Part shown: positions 55,101 through 58,699 of the stretch, piece by piece
Numbering within the stretch: the first letter of the stretch is position 1
Layout: the number at the start of each line of letters is the position of its first letter
NCBI RefSeq assembly: GCF_048771995.1
Contig: NC_133027.1
Coordinates: 102,050,501-102,114,500, forward strand
Origin: Taeniopygia guttata
Lineage: Eukaryota; Chordata; Aves; Passeriformes; Estrildidae
DNA: 64,000 nucleotides
Direction of reading: 5' to 3'
Notes under the pieces: model-generated
Databases searched by the model: none
Told to the model about the DNA's origin: nothing
What the model saw: only the letters and a program-made list of their open reading frames with translations
Translations under genes and position numbers: made by a program

Positions 55101-57696
55101 TTCTCACCAGTTCATTCATCTTTTCCTCTCCTTTCATCAGTTTTGCCAAATTGCTACTACTGCCAGGAACCGACCCAATCACAGTGGCAGTGACTTAATC
55201 TTTTCCATTATTTCCATTTAATAAACTTGGTTTTGCATTATTTTCTATAGCATATGCTAGTTATTAAACTGCAGGAATTTTTCATAAAAATATCTTTAAC
55301 ATCAGTCTTTTAATTTAGCAGTATATTACTAATTTCTATCTAGAAAACACACAGTGCATACTAGCTACACTACAAGCTCAGACAAATACCTAGGCACAGA
55401 AAATTCTTGTTCCTCGAGTAAATGGCTTTCCCATCCCAAAAATTCTGGGAGTAGCTGTCTGAGAGTTAGGTGTGGCAATGATGAACATCATCACACCTAA
55501 ATCTCTTTGTGGAGCCAGTTCTATACACACATCTGTGCATACAGTTTTGGAAATCAGATCCTGGATGAAAAAATACCAGAAGGAAATCCAGGCTACTAGG
55601 ACAAGGAAACAGATGTGACTCTAAAAGCTGCCAGGAAGGTCTGCAAAGGTCTGTTGTGCAAGTAAGACTGTAAATAGAAATATATACATAGGTATACATA
55701 CGTTGCATTGTCTTTCTAAATCTCTACCTGGGGAGCACTGAACTCCAGAAAAGCTACTCAAAACTTTGGAATTTGCTCTTTCACAAAAGCATTCTGCATT
55801 TAGGCAAGGTTTCAATTAGTATTTGTCTATCTTCTAACCTGAAATCACATGCAAGAAAAGCTAATATTCTACTCTCCCAAGAGAGGTTTTTTATTAAAAA
55901 GGGAAGTGTGCTCCTCTTCACCTCCTCTCTCCTCACACTTACTCTCCTGCAACAACTTTAACTGCCCTGAGAGAAAAAGAACGTGCAAAGTATTGATCAA
56001 ACACCTTACATAAGTAAATACCTAATGGTTCATCAGGGTTTCTATTAAATTCCCATCTAAGTAGGAGACTCCAGGAGAACAAAATGTAGAATACTAATAA
56101 GCCATAAAATAACTCACTTCTCTGTTTCAAAAGCTAAAAGCTATGATTTATGAGCTTTTTAACTACACAAAAAAAGAAATACTTGCAATGTAGGCTCATG
56201 TTATGTTAAAGAGAACTTATTTTTATTATTTTTGTTCTTTGGAAGTTTATCATTAAGTTGTTACCACAACAAACTGAAGACTTAAGTGCTGCAACTATTG
56301 CTTTGGGATGGTATTTGTTTTGTAAACACTGGGCTATCAGCAAAGGAGGCAGAAAAACCCACTAGATTTGAATGATAGATTTCAGAATTGGAGCTTGTGC
56401 AGGTGATTACAGATAATAAAAATGAGATTTGACTACATTTAAGCTGGCACTGCTACCTACAGCAAATTCCTAAATGCATTCCCCTGGGTGCATGATTGCC
56501 TTGAGTTTACCTACAGTGTGACCCAAAAAAACCATCTGCTATTCACACAGAAAAGGAAATTTGGGCTCAATTTGGACTACTTTATAAATGTTTGATGAAA
56601 TTATTTGGTTTGCTGTAGAGAAGAAGACTAATCCTGGAGCTAAACTAGCTAGGATATAGCCAACTATGCACATTTGCCCATCTAATCATACCTTCGTCTG
56701 CACAGAAGATATACAAGCATAATCTGAGGATAATCTGAATTATAACAGTCTTTTATTTTCATTTGGAAAGCAGCCAATGTAATTCCCACTGAGACACACA
56801 CAGACAGCTCTTCAAGGTTTTATCCTACCAATATGCACATGAGCAGTCTCAATACTTTTAACACACACATCCAGTTCCTCAAATGCCCAAGTGTCTAAGT
56901 GGACAAACATTTAGGTTAGAAACAAAACTTACTCCTAAGACTTTACCTTCGACACTACATTCCTCTTTCAACTACTCTTTGTAAAAGCAGGAAAAGTATA
57001 TAAACAGAAGTAATTTCTTCATTTATTGCACTGATTTTACTAATATTTCCTTTACAAGCACCCCATTCTAATAATCCTAAGATTAACTACTGCAAGGTTT
57101 TCCAGAACCGCATCTTAAATAGTGGGGAGGAAGGAAGAACACTGTAATGGCACTTCAACACTGTACAGCGTATTTGGGGTCAGACATCCACCTAAACTAA
57201 CAGGGAGGGGGGATCTCCTCAGGTCCAGGCGTGACTGCCGGCAGAGAGAGACGAAGGGGCAGCAGAGCAGAGGGAAGGGAACTTCAGGAAGCAATTAAGG
57301 AAGGGGCGAGATGCCCGGCCGCCCCCGGCAGGGGATGGCCACGTCCAGGCGGCTTCCAAGCCGGCACAACAAGAAAAGCTGGCTGATCGCTGCCATGGAC
57401 TTCGGCTGCTGCAACAGCGACGCTGGCGACGACAGCGCGCCGAGGCCACGGCGGGACAGCGCTGCCGGCCGGGGGTGCCCTCAGAGACAGGCAGCCCTCC
57501 GGAGAGCTCGCTCGCCCCGCGGAGCGGCCTCGCCCCGGCCTCGGAACGGCTCCCAGGCCGGTGCCTGCCGCGGCCTCCGAGCCCCCGCTCCCTCCCCGCG
57601 CCGGGCCCGCCGCCTCACCACGGCGATCTCCTCGGCGGAGCACTCCAGCAGGCTCTTGTCAATGGCCTGCACCTCCGCCTCCAGCTCCGCCGCCAT
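4002..57696 (-). CDS. UBR2: UBR2, E3 ubiquitin ligase of the N-degron pathway (whole gene, 47 coding exons)
   Basis: UBR2 recognises destabilising N-terminal residues and, with an E2 of the RAD6/UBE2A-UBE2B type, ubiquitinates the substrate for the proteasome. In mammals it acts in cytosol and nucleus and is needed for male meiosis. Exons add up to 5256 nt (1751 codons plus stop), close to human UBR2, and phases match at all junctions. The UBR box spans residues 97-168, with ligand residues D118, T120, F148, D150 and D153 all present. The ClpS-like N-domain has its [11 protein letters not shown] core at 230-240. The RING-H2 Cys/His ligands lie between C1108 and C1213. A Cys-rich C-terminal region covers about 1615-1660. 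UBR1 is excluded because the sequence follows UBR2 throughout, including the UBR2-specific alternative exon 11. The start was chosen for its strong context (AAG before, G after) and because it begins the conserved [13 protein letters not shown]. No in-frame upstream ATG exists in the 5' leader. Confidence 0.97.
4919..5020 (-). CDS. UBR2: UBR2 exon 46
   Basis: Residues 1671-1705. The acceptor is CTCCAG|AGTACG and the donor TCAG|GTAAAT. It encodes [20 protein letters not shown] and then [11 protein letters not shown]. Confidence 0.97.
5694..5864 (-). CDS. UBR2: UBR2 exon 45 (Cys-rich C-terminal region)
   Basis: Residues 1614-1671. The acceptor is CAAAAG|GTGTCC and the donor TTAG|GTAAGA. Cys-rich motifs include [30 protein letters not shown] and [15 protein letters not shown], probably zinc-binding. 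This is part of the region that in UBR1 and UBR2 folds back on the N-terminus and inhibits the ligase until an N-degron binds. Confidence 0.96.
6144..6221 (-). CDS. UBR2: UBR2 exon 44
   Basis: Residues 1588-1614 (78 nt). The acceptor is TTCTAG|CTATGC and the donor TTCTC|GTAAGT. It encodes [18 protein letters not shown] and LINQASNF. Human UBR2 has Arg and Pro at the first and third of these positions. Confidence 0.94.
7725..7781 (-). CDS. UBR2: UBR2 exon 43
   Basis: Residues 1569-1588 (57 nt). The acceptor is CTTGTAG|TTGGTG and the donor TCAG|GTAAAC. It encodes [19 protein letters not shown]. Confidence 0.94.
8020..8128 (-). CDS. UBR2: UBR2 exon 42
   Basis: Residues 1533-1569. The acceptor is TTTCAG|TAAATG and the donor AAAG|GTGAGT. 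It encodes [19 protein letters not shown] and then [15 protein letters not shown]. Confidence 0.96.
8293..8415 (-). mobile_element. CR1 LINE 3' fragment in UBR2 intron 41
   Basis: Reverse-complement CR1 3' end: ATAGAATGGTTTGGATTGG, CTCCCTGCCATGGGGGAAAA, then CAAAGCCCCATCCTACCTGG. It is the same end and orientation as the copy at 9127, on the other side of exon 41. Confidence 0.88.
8762..8892 (-). CDS. UBR2: UBR2 exon 41
   Basis: Residues 1489-1533. The acceptor is CTTAAG|TGCCTT and the donor CAAG|GTATTG. It encodes [20 protein letters not shown] and then [18 protein letters not shown]. It lies between two CR1 fragments in the same orientation. Confidence 0.96.
9127..9372 (-). mobile_element. 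CR1 LINE 3' fragment in UBR2 intron 40
   Basis: The plus strand shows the reverse complement of the CR1 3' UTR: ACAGAATGGTTTGGGTTGG, CCCTGCCATGGGCAGGGACA, CTGGGCAACCTGTGCCAGTG. It is in the same orientation as UBR2. The 65-codon open frame inside is not a gene. Confidence 0.92.
9700..9790 (-). CDS. UBR2: UBR2 exon 40
   Basis: Residues 1459-1489. The acceptor is TCTTCAG|AAGAGA and the donor GGAAG|GTAAAG. It encodes [19 protein letters not shown] and [11 protein letters not shown]. Confidence 0.95.
10426..10561 (-). CDS. UBR2: UBR2 exon 39
   Basis: Residues 1414-1459. The acceptor is TCACAG|GTAAGC and the donor ACAG|GTAATG. It encodes [19 protein letters not shown], then [19 protein letters not shown]. 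The exon itself opens with GTAAGC, a donor-like string directly after the acceptor. Confidence 0.97.
11059..11126 (-). CDS. UBR2: UBR2 exon 38
   Basis: Residues 1391-1413 (68 nt). The acceptor is ACTTAG|CACTGG and the donor TTG|GTAAGT. It encodes [18 protein letters not shown] and FHLL. Confidence 0.95.
11127..13046 (-). other. UBR2: UBR2 intron 37
   Basis: 1.9 kb, AT-rich, with no repeat family or coding frame recognised. Confidence 0.7.
13047..13143 (-). CDS. UBR2: UBR2 exon 37
   Basis: Residues 1359-1391. The acceptor is TTTACAG|GATGAC and the donor GCAT|GTAAGT. It encodes [19 protein letters not shown] and then [11 protein letters not shown]. Confidence 0.96.
13536..13591 (-). CDS. UBR2: UBR2 exon 36
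   Basis: Residues 1340-1358 (56 nt). The acceptor is TTCCAG|AACGAA and the donor CAG|GTAAGG. It encodes [19 protein letters not shown]. Confidence 0.95.
13679..13827 (-). CDS. UBR2: UBR2 exon 35
   Basis: Residues 1290-1340. The acceptor is TTTCAG|GAATCC. The donor, ATAG|GTACTG, is weak. It encodes [19 protein letters not shown] and then [16 protein letters not shown]. The next intron is only 87 nt. Confidence 0.96.
14637..14709 (-). CDS. UBR2: UBR2 exon 34
   Basis: Residues 1266-1290. The acceptor is GTACAG|GCCATT and the donor GAA|GTATGT. It encodes [18 protein letters not shown] and RPNFKL. The first part differs from and is shorter than the human linker; the LPEGFRP end is conserved. Confidence 0.94.
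14942..15039 (-). CDS. UBR2: UBR2 exon 33
   Basis: Residues 1233-1266. The acceptor is TGACAG|GTTAGA and the donor GCAA|GTAAGT. It encodes [20 protein letters not shown] and [12 protein letters not shown]. Confidence 0.96.
15373..15534 (-). CDS. UBR2: UBR2 exon 32 (end of RING-H2)
   Basis: Residues 1179-1233. The acceptor is TTAAAG|GTATTT and the donor ACAG|GTCAGT. It starts [16 protein letters not shown], reaches [13 protein letters not shown] with the last RING ligands C1210 and C1213, then [13 protein letters not shown]. Confidence 0.97.
15800..15962. repeat. A/C-rich low-complexity tract in UBR2 intron 31
   Basis: Irregular CAAA, AACC and AAAC runs on the plus strand, T/G-rich in the transcript. 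It lies between exons 32 and 31. The open frames it creates are artefacts rich in Phe and Trp. Confidence 0.7.
17036..17129 (-). CDS. UBR2: UBR2 exon 31 (RING-H2 core)
   Basis: Residues 1148-1179. The acceptor is ATACAG|AAAAGT and the donor [29 protein letters not shown] carries C1161, C1168, H1170, H1173 and C1176, the central zinc ligands. Confidence 0.97.
17988..18187 (-). CDS. UBR2: UBR2 exon 30 (start of RING-H2)
   Basis: Residues 1081-1148. The acceptor is TTCTAG|CCCTGT and the donor [20 protein letters not shown] supplies the first RING ligands, C1108 and C1111. It continues with [17 protein letters not shown]. The human protein runs a few residues differently in the linker before C1108. 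Confidence 0.97.
18860..19041 (-). CDS. UBR2: UBR2 exon 29 (basic coiled-coil before the RING)
   Basis: Residues 1021-1081. The acceptor is TTTCAG|AGTTCA. The donor, ATAG|GTTAAG, is weak. It encodes a Lys/Arg-rich helix ([18 protein letters not shown]), then [16 protein letters not shown]. In UBR1 and UBR2 this helix lies just before the RING; its role in E2 contact is inferred from family structures. Confidence 0.96.
19790..19870 (-). CDS. UBR2: UBR2 exon 28
   Basis: Residues 994-1020 (81 nt, phase 0). The acceptor is CTTACAG|ACATTT and the donor GAG|GTAAAA. It encodes [20 protein letters not shown] and EGNIMEE, a Ser-rich linker. Confidence 0.96.
20093..20202 (-). CDS. UBR2: UBR2 exon 27
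   Basis: Residues 957-993. The acceptor is TCTCAG|AACCAG and the donor AAG|GTAAAT. It encodes [19 protein letters not shown] and then [12 protein letters not shown]. Confidence 0.96.
20886..20988 (-). CDS. UBR2: UBR2 exon 26
   Basis: Residues 923-957. The acceptor is ACTTAG|GTTTTG and the donor CAA|GTATGC. It encodes [18 protein letters not shown] and then [11 protein letters not shown]. Confidence 0.96.
21460..21880 (-). pseudogene. Coding-like relic in UBR2 intron 25 (unidentified)
   Basis: Minus-strand frames have protein character but are broken by frame changes. First comes [20 protein letters not shown] (from 21859 down, stop at 21761). Then, after a good acceptor-like TTCCATTCCAG near 21682, an open frame includes [20 protein letters not shown] (about 21590-21530). 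Then, one frame over, [18 protein letters not shown] follows, with a donor-like AGG|GTAACT near 21465. I do not recognise the protein. It could be an old duplicated gene fragment or chance. Confidence 0.25.
23257..23411 (-). CDS. UBR2: UBR2 exon 25
   Basis: Residues 871-922. The acceptor is TTTCAG|CACTTC. The donor, AGG|GTACGG, is weak. It encodes a proline-rich [17 protein letters not shown], then a hydrophobic helix around [16 protein letters not shown], ending SESMLQR. Confidence 0.96.
23495..23565 (+). mobile_element. Short CR1 3' end in UBR2 intron 24 (antisense)
   Basis: About 70 bp with the terminal CR1 signature: GGGGGTTGGAACCAGATGA then TTCCAACCCAAACCCTTCTA. It is heavily 5' truncated. 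Confidence 0.85.
23846..23894 (-). CDS. UBR2: UBR2 exon 24
   Basis: Residues 855-871, the shortest internal exon (49 nt). The acceptor is TTTCAG|GCAGAG and the donor ACAG|GTATTT. It encodes the charged helix [16 protein letters not shown]. Confidence 0.95.
24430..24532 (-). CDS. UBR2: UBR2 exon 23
   Basis: Residues 820-854. The acceptor is TTGTAG|GAAACC and the donor AAG|GTAACT. It encodes [18 protein letters not shown] and then [13 protein letters not shown]. Confidence 0.97.
24781..24833 (-). CDS. UBR2: UBR2 exon 22
   Basis: Residues 803-820 (53 nt). The acceptor is ATGTAG|GAGAAC and the donor CAA|GTATGT. It encodes [17 protein letters not shown] plus a split Lys codon. Confidence 0.95.
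26120..26244 (-). CDS. UBR2: UBR2 exon 21
   Basis: Residues 761-802. The acceptor is TCTACAG|GTGAAA and the donor GAT|GTAAGT. It encodes [20 protein letters not shown] and then [13 protein letters not shown]. Confidence 0.97.
26539..26602 (-). CDS. UBR2: UBR2 exon 20
   Basis: Residues 740-761 (64 nt). The acceptor is ACTTCAG|GATGTT and the donor TTG|GTAAGT. It encodes [18 protein letters not shown] and MIVG. Confidence 0.96.
26942..27064 (-). CDS. UBR2: UBR2 exon 19
   Basis: Residues 699-739, phase 0. The acceptor is TTAATAG|ACAGGT and the donor AAG|GTATTT. It encodes [19 protein letters not shown] and then [15 protein letters not shown]. Confidence 0.97.
28354..28419 (-). CDS. UBR2: UBR2 exon 18
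   Basis: Residues 677-698 (66 nt, phase 0). The acceptor is TTTCAG|ATTTAT and the donor CAG|GTAACA. It encodes [19 protein letters not shown] and MLQ. Confidence 0.96.
28420..30663 (-). other. UBR2: UBR2 intron 17
   Basis: 2.2 kb containing the antisense CR1 at 30235-30612. The remainder is AT-rich with no recognised feature. Confidence 0.75.
30235..30612 (+). mobile_element. CR1 LINE 3' fragment in UBR2 intron 17 (antisense)
   Basis: CR1 sense-strand blocks CTGGTGAGGTCCCACCT, GACTGCCCAGGGAGGTGGT and TTGGACTCGATGATCTCAGA, ending AACCTAATTGATTCTGTG. It is internally shortened relative to other CR1 copies. The short open frames inside are CR1-derived. Confidence 0.88.
30664..30774 (-). CDS. 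UBR2: UBR2 exon 17
   Basis: Residues 640-676, phase 0 at both ends. The acceptor is ATGCAG|AGTGAG and the donor CAG|GTAAGT. It encodes [19 protein letters not shown] and then [11 protein letters not shown], essentially identical to mammalian UBR2. Confidence 0.97.
31548..31609 (-). CDS. UBR2: UBR2 exon 16
   Basis: Residues 619-639 (62 nt). The acceptor is TTGTAG|GCTTGC and the donor CTG|GTATGT. It encodes [20 protein letters not shown]. Confidence 0.96.
32640..32823 (-). CDS. UBR2: UBR2 exon 15
   Basis: Residues 558-619. The acceptor is TTTTAG|GAAAAA and the donor GCAG|GTATGA. It encodes [18 protein letters not shown], then [20 protein letters not shown] and PVSRLLAG. Confidence 0.97.
33579..33707 (-). 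CDS. UBR2: UBR2 exon 14
   Basis: Residues 515-557, phase 0 at both ends. The acceptor is TTCTAG|GGTATG and the donor GAT|GTAAGT. It encodes [20 protein letters not shown] and ends MMQDWCALD. Confidence 0.96.
34193..34292 (-). CDS. UBR2: UBR2 exon 13
   Basis: Residues 481-514. The acceptor is CCCCAG|GTACGT and the donor CAG|GTACGT. It encodes [18 protein letters not shown] and ends ELLKCMQ. The intron before it is only 90 nt. Confidence 0.96.
34383..34546 (-). CDS. UBR2: UBR2 exon 12
   Basis: Residues 427-481. The acceptor is GCATAG|GCTCGA and the donor CAA|GTAAGT. It encodes [18 protein letters not shown] and then [18 protein letters not shown]. Confidence 0.97.
34547..36797 (-). other. UBR2: UBR2 intron between exons 11b and 12
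   Basis: 2.25 kb. A plus-strand 100-codon open frame at 35062-35364 was inspected and has no recognisable domain. Otherwise unique AT-rich DNA. Confidence 0.7.
36798..36896 (-). CDS. UBR2: UBR2 exon 11b (second of a mutually exclusive pair)
   Basis: 99 nt, 33 codons, phase 0 at both ends. The acceptor is TTAATAG|AACTAT and the donor CTT|GTAAGT. It encodes [20 protein letters not shown] and continues [13 protein letters not shown]. It aligns without gaps to 11a, keeping the DDH core and the FTVP end, so the two are tandem duplicates under selection. I recall mammalian UBR2 isoforms with the same swap. It replaces exon 11a rather than adding to it. Confidence 0.93.
36897..36970 (-). promoter_or_regulatory. 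UBR2: 74-nt intron between exons 11a and 11b
   Basis: It begins GTGAGT and ends TTAATAG with a T/C-rich tract. The best branch-site match, AACTGATA, puts the branch A about 33 nt from the 5' splice site. That is closer than the roughly 50 nt vertebrate spliceosomes usually need. The intron would therefore be spliced poorly, which enforces a choice between 11a and 11b. Confidence 0.6.
36971..37069 (-). CDS. UBR2: UBR2 exon 11a (first of a mutually exclusive pair)
   Basis: 99 nt, 33 codons (residues 394-426), phase 0 at both ends. The acceptor is GTTTAG|AATTAC and the donor CTG|GTGAGT. It encodes [20 protein letters not shown] and continues [13 protein letters not shown]. It matches the commonest mammalian form. 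Only 74 nt separate it from exon 11b. Confidence 0.95.
37735..37823 (-). CDS. UBR2: UBR2 exon 10
   Basis: Residues 364-393. The acceptor is TGACAG|GAGCTA and the donor AGA|GTAAGT (phase 0). It encodes [19 protein letters not shown] and [10 protein letters not shown]. It must splice to one of two alternative versions of exon 11. Confidence 0.96.
38482..38520. repeat. Hairpin-forming inverted repeat in UBR2 intron 9
   Basis: The arms TTGTAATAC and GTATTACAA pair over 9 bp; then a 4-nt bulge; then GAAAAG pairs CTTTTC around a 5-nt loop. No known RNA family is recognised. Confidence 0.6.
39321..39428 (-). CDS. UBR2: UBR2 exon 9
   Basis: Residues 328-364. The acceptor is AATTAAG|ATGGCC and the donor AAAG|GTGAGT. 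It encodes [19 protein letters not shown] and then [12 protein letters not shown]. Confidence 0.96.
39429..41946 (-). other. UBR2: UBR2 intron 8
   Basis: 2.5 kb of unique sequence. Open frames near 39980-40290 on both strands look random. Nothing recognised. Confidence 0.7.
41947..42067 (-). CDS. UBR2: UBR2 exon 8
   Basis: Residues 288-328. The acceptor is TTTTAAG|AGAAAT. The donor, CAG|GTGGGC, is weak. It encodes [18 protein letters not shown] and then [17 protein letters not shown]. Confidence 0.96.
42787..42836. repeat. AT-rich microsatellite-like tract
   Basis: Alternating TATA, ATAT and TGCATA units in UBR2 intron 7. Confidence 0.5.
43290..43352 (-). CDS. UBR2: UBR2 exon 7
   Basis: Residues 267-287 (63 nt, phase 0 at both ends). 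The acceptor is TTGCAG|GGCCGT and the donor GTG|GTAAGT. It encodes [19 protein letters not shown], continuing the ClpS-like fold. Confidence 0.96.
45042..45180 (-). CDS. UBR2: UBR2 exon 6 (ClpS-like N-domain)
   Basis: Residues 220-266. The acceptor is TTTGAAG|TGAGAA and the donor [25 protein letters not shown] is the ClpS-type core that binds bulky hydrophobic (type-2) N-terminal residues; D233 falls in it. The acceptor lies within a 27-bp tandem repeat, described separately. Confidence 0.97.
45181..45247 (-). repeat. 27-bp tandem repeat (about 2.4 copies) at the exon 6 acceptor
   Basis: Copies start at 45184, 45211 and 45238 with exact 27-bp spacing. Each contains AAAGCAA then, in the two full copies, GATTGAATTTATG (plus strand). 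On the minus strand this is the last 65 nt of intron 5, including the probable branch region; the AG of the exon 6 acceptor is the edge of the last copy. Confidence 0.85.
45431..45558 (-). CDS. UBR2: UBR2 exon 5
   Basis: Residues 178-220. The acceptor is TTTCCAG|GATCCT and the donor AT|GTAAGT. It encodes [16 protein letters not shown] and ends at ELPGLEM plus two bases of an Ile codon completed in exon 6. It links the UBR box to the N-domain. Confidence 0.97.
45559..48318 (-). other. UBR2: UBR2 intron 4
   Basis: 2.8 kb. A somewhat GC-richer patch at 46160-46440 gives overlapping open frames on both strands without protein character. There is a short CA/TA run at 48250-48276. Nothing else recognised. 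Confidence 0.7.
48319..48432 (-). CDS. UBR2: UBR2 exon 4 (UBR box, end)
   Basis: Residues 140-177, phase 0 at both ends. The acceptor is TTTTAG|ATGACA and the donor GAG|GTAATT. It carries [15 protein letters not shown] with F148, D150 and D153 of the peptide pocket, then CQKHEL closing the zinc fold, then an acidic tail rich in Glu. Confidence 0.97.
49750..49762. repeat. Short CA microsatellite
   Basis: (CA)6 in UBR2 intron 3, just 40 bp downstream of the exon 3 donor in the transcript direction. Confidence 0.7.
49803..49881 (-). CDS. UBR2: UBR2 exon 3 (UBR box, centre)
   Basis: Residues 113-139. The acceptor is TTCTCAG|AGAC and the donor AGG|GTTAGT. It encodes [16 protein letters not shown] and then [11 protein letters not shown]118 and T120, which line the type-1 N-degron pocket in mammalian UBR boxes, are both present, as are the Cys and His zinc ligands. 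Confidence 0.97.
49882..52244 (-). other. UBR2: UBR2 intron 2
   Basis: 2.4 kb of AT-rich unique sequence. No repeat family or coding frame recognised. Confidence 0.7.
52245..52504 (-). CDS. UBR2: UBR2 exon 2
   Basis: Residues 27-113. The acceptor is AAAAG|AAATGG and the donor CAG|GTAGTT. It encodes [16 protein letters not shown], then the stretch around [16 protein letters not shown], then the first half of the UBR box from H97, with C99 and C112 as zinc ligands. Confidence 0.97.
53050..54165 (+). mobile_element. Solo LTR of an avian endogenous retrovirus, antisense in UBR2 intron 1
   Basis: About 1.1 kb, GC-richer than the surrounding intron. It contains diverged short repeats built on GCCCATGG and GCTGGAGCAG, then AATAAA at 53985-53990 and a 3' end in CTCACTACA. 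I recognise this LTR type from passerine genomes but cannot name the family with certainty. No gag, pol or env is present. Long open frames on both strands here are by-products of the repeats. The 5' edge is approximate. Confidence 0.7.
55054..55075. repeat. G7/A14 homopolymer run in intron 1
   Basis: A run of G followed by about 14 A on the plus strand. This could be an old retroposon tail or simple slippage; no element body is recognised beside it. Confidence 0.4.
57619..57696 (-). CDS. UBR2: UBR2 exon 1 (coding part)
   Basis: Residues 1-26, from [10 protein letters not shown] to SAEEIAV, inside the CpG island. The donor is GTG|GTGAGG. It ends in phase 0, so exon 2 can open directly with KWLQA. 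The human protein has a Gly where this one has Val26. Confidence 0.93.
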
Positions 57697-57744
57697 CTTC
57701 TCCCTCCTCCTGCCCCCTGCCCCGCGCCGCCGAGGCCGAGGCCG

Positions 57745-57830
57745 GGACAGCCGGAACGGGGTCCGGGCGGCCGCCCAGCCCGGGGAACACACACTTCCGC
57801 CCCGCCTCCCTCACGTCACCGGCCGCCGCG
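57745..57830 (-). promoter_or_regulatory. UBR2: UBR2 core promoter: ETS, GC-box and CRE-like sites
   Basis: Reading the minus strand towards the gene: TGACGTGA (CRE/ATF-like, 57811-57818), then GGCGGGGCGG (Sp1-type GC box, 57797-57806), then GCGGAAGTG (ETS/GABP core, about 57792-57800). There is no TATA box. This is a typical housekeeping arrangement, placing transcription starts about 50-100 nt upstream of the ATG. The start position is inferred. Confidence 0.55.
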
Positions 57831-57997
57831 CCGCGCCGCGCTCTGGGGGCTGCAGTCCTTCCCCGGCGCCGCCCGGCCGGCGCTCGGAGCTCCGTGCCCG
57901 CGGCCGTGCTGCGGGACCTGCGGGGCCAGCCCGGCGGGCAGTACCCGCCCCCGGCCGCCTCCGCCCGCCGCCTGCCCTGCTCGCCTCACGGGATGGG

Positions 57998-58690
57998 TCA
58001 GGCTGGACGGTACCGCATCTGGTCCAACCTCCCTTGCTCAAGCAGGGTCATCCCAGAGCACACGGCACAGGTTTTCTTTCCGGCGGTTCTTGAGTATCTC
58101 CAGTGAAGGAGACTCCACAGCCTCTCTGAGCAATCCGTTCCAGTGCTCAGTCACTGCACTGTAAAGTTCTTTCTCTGGTTCAGGTGGAAGTTCTGTGCAT
58201 CAGTTTCTAGTCCTTGCCTCTTGTCCTGTTGCTCAGCACCACTGAGAAGAGCCCAGCTCCATCCTCTTGACACCCTCCCTTCACATCCTGATAGACATTG
58301 ACGAGGTCACCTCTCAGTCATCTCTCCTTGAGGCTGAACAGGCCCAGCTCCCTCAGCCTTTCCTCATAAGAGAGATCCCCCGTCTCTCAGTCATCCTCAC
58401 TGCCCTCCACCTGCTGCAGAAGCTCCACATCTCTTTTGCACTGAGGAGCCCAGAACCGGACACAGCACTCCAGATGATGCTTCACCAGAGCCGAATAGAG
58501 GGGCAGGATGACCTACCCCGACCTGCTGGCAATACTCTTCCTTATGCACCCCAGGATTTTGTTGGCTGCCTTGGCCCAAAGGACACTGCTGGCTCCTGGA
58601 CAGCTTGTTGAACACTGGCACCATCAGCTTGTTGTTCAACAGTCTCCCCCAGTGCAAAGCGATGTCTGGGACTGGGGTCATTTCCAGTGC
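57998..58690 (-). mobile_element. CR1 LINE 3' fragment, abutting the UBR2 CpG island
   Basis: The plus strand reads as reverse-complemented CR1: GGTCCAACCTCCC, GACGAGGTCACCTCTC, CTGAACAGGCCCAGCTCCCT, then GAGGGGCAGGATGACCT. It covers the 3' UTR and the C-terminal end of the reverse-transcriptase frame and is 5' truncated and decayed. The right edge is uncertain; similarity fades after 58690. Confidence 0.85.
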
Positions 58691-58699
58691 GGCTGGCGA

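Larger units (their letters stand above)
52505..57618 (-). other. UBR2: UBR2 intron 1 (5.1 kb)
   Basis: The largest intron. It holds the antisense LTR at 53050-54165, a poly-A run near 55060 and the downstream half of the CpG island. The rest is AT-rich unique DNA with no recognised gene. Confidence 0.8.
57300..57990. promoter_or_regulatory. UBR2: CpG island covering UBR2 exon 1 and promoter
   Basis: GC-rich and CpG-dense sequence in an otherwise AT-rich window. It covers the coding part of exon 1, the start of intron 1 and the upstream flank. It ends abruptly where the CR1 at 57998 begins. The many open frames here on both strands are GC artefacts. Confidence 0.9.

Noticed and set aside
4002-57696. 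UBR1 as the identity of the gene
   Set aside because: The UBR1 equivalents of exon 11 and of the linker before the RING differ clearly from what is seen; every exon follows UBR2.
57694-57792. N-terminal extension of UBR2 to a GTG at 57792
   Set aside because: No ATG in the extension, composition is GC-artefact-like, and the ATG at 57696 has strong context and matches the mammalian start.
57219-58164. Open frames of 100-260 codons on both strands over the CpG island
   Set aside because: Arg/Pro/Ala-rich translation of GC-rich DNA. Only the minus-strand frame from 57696 matches a protein (UBR2 exon 1).
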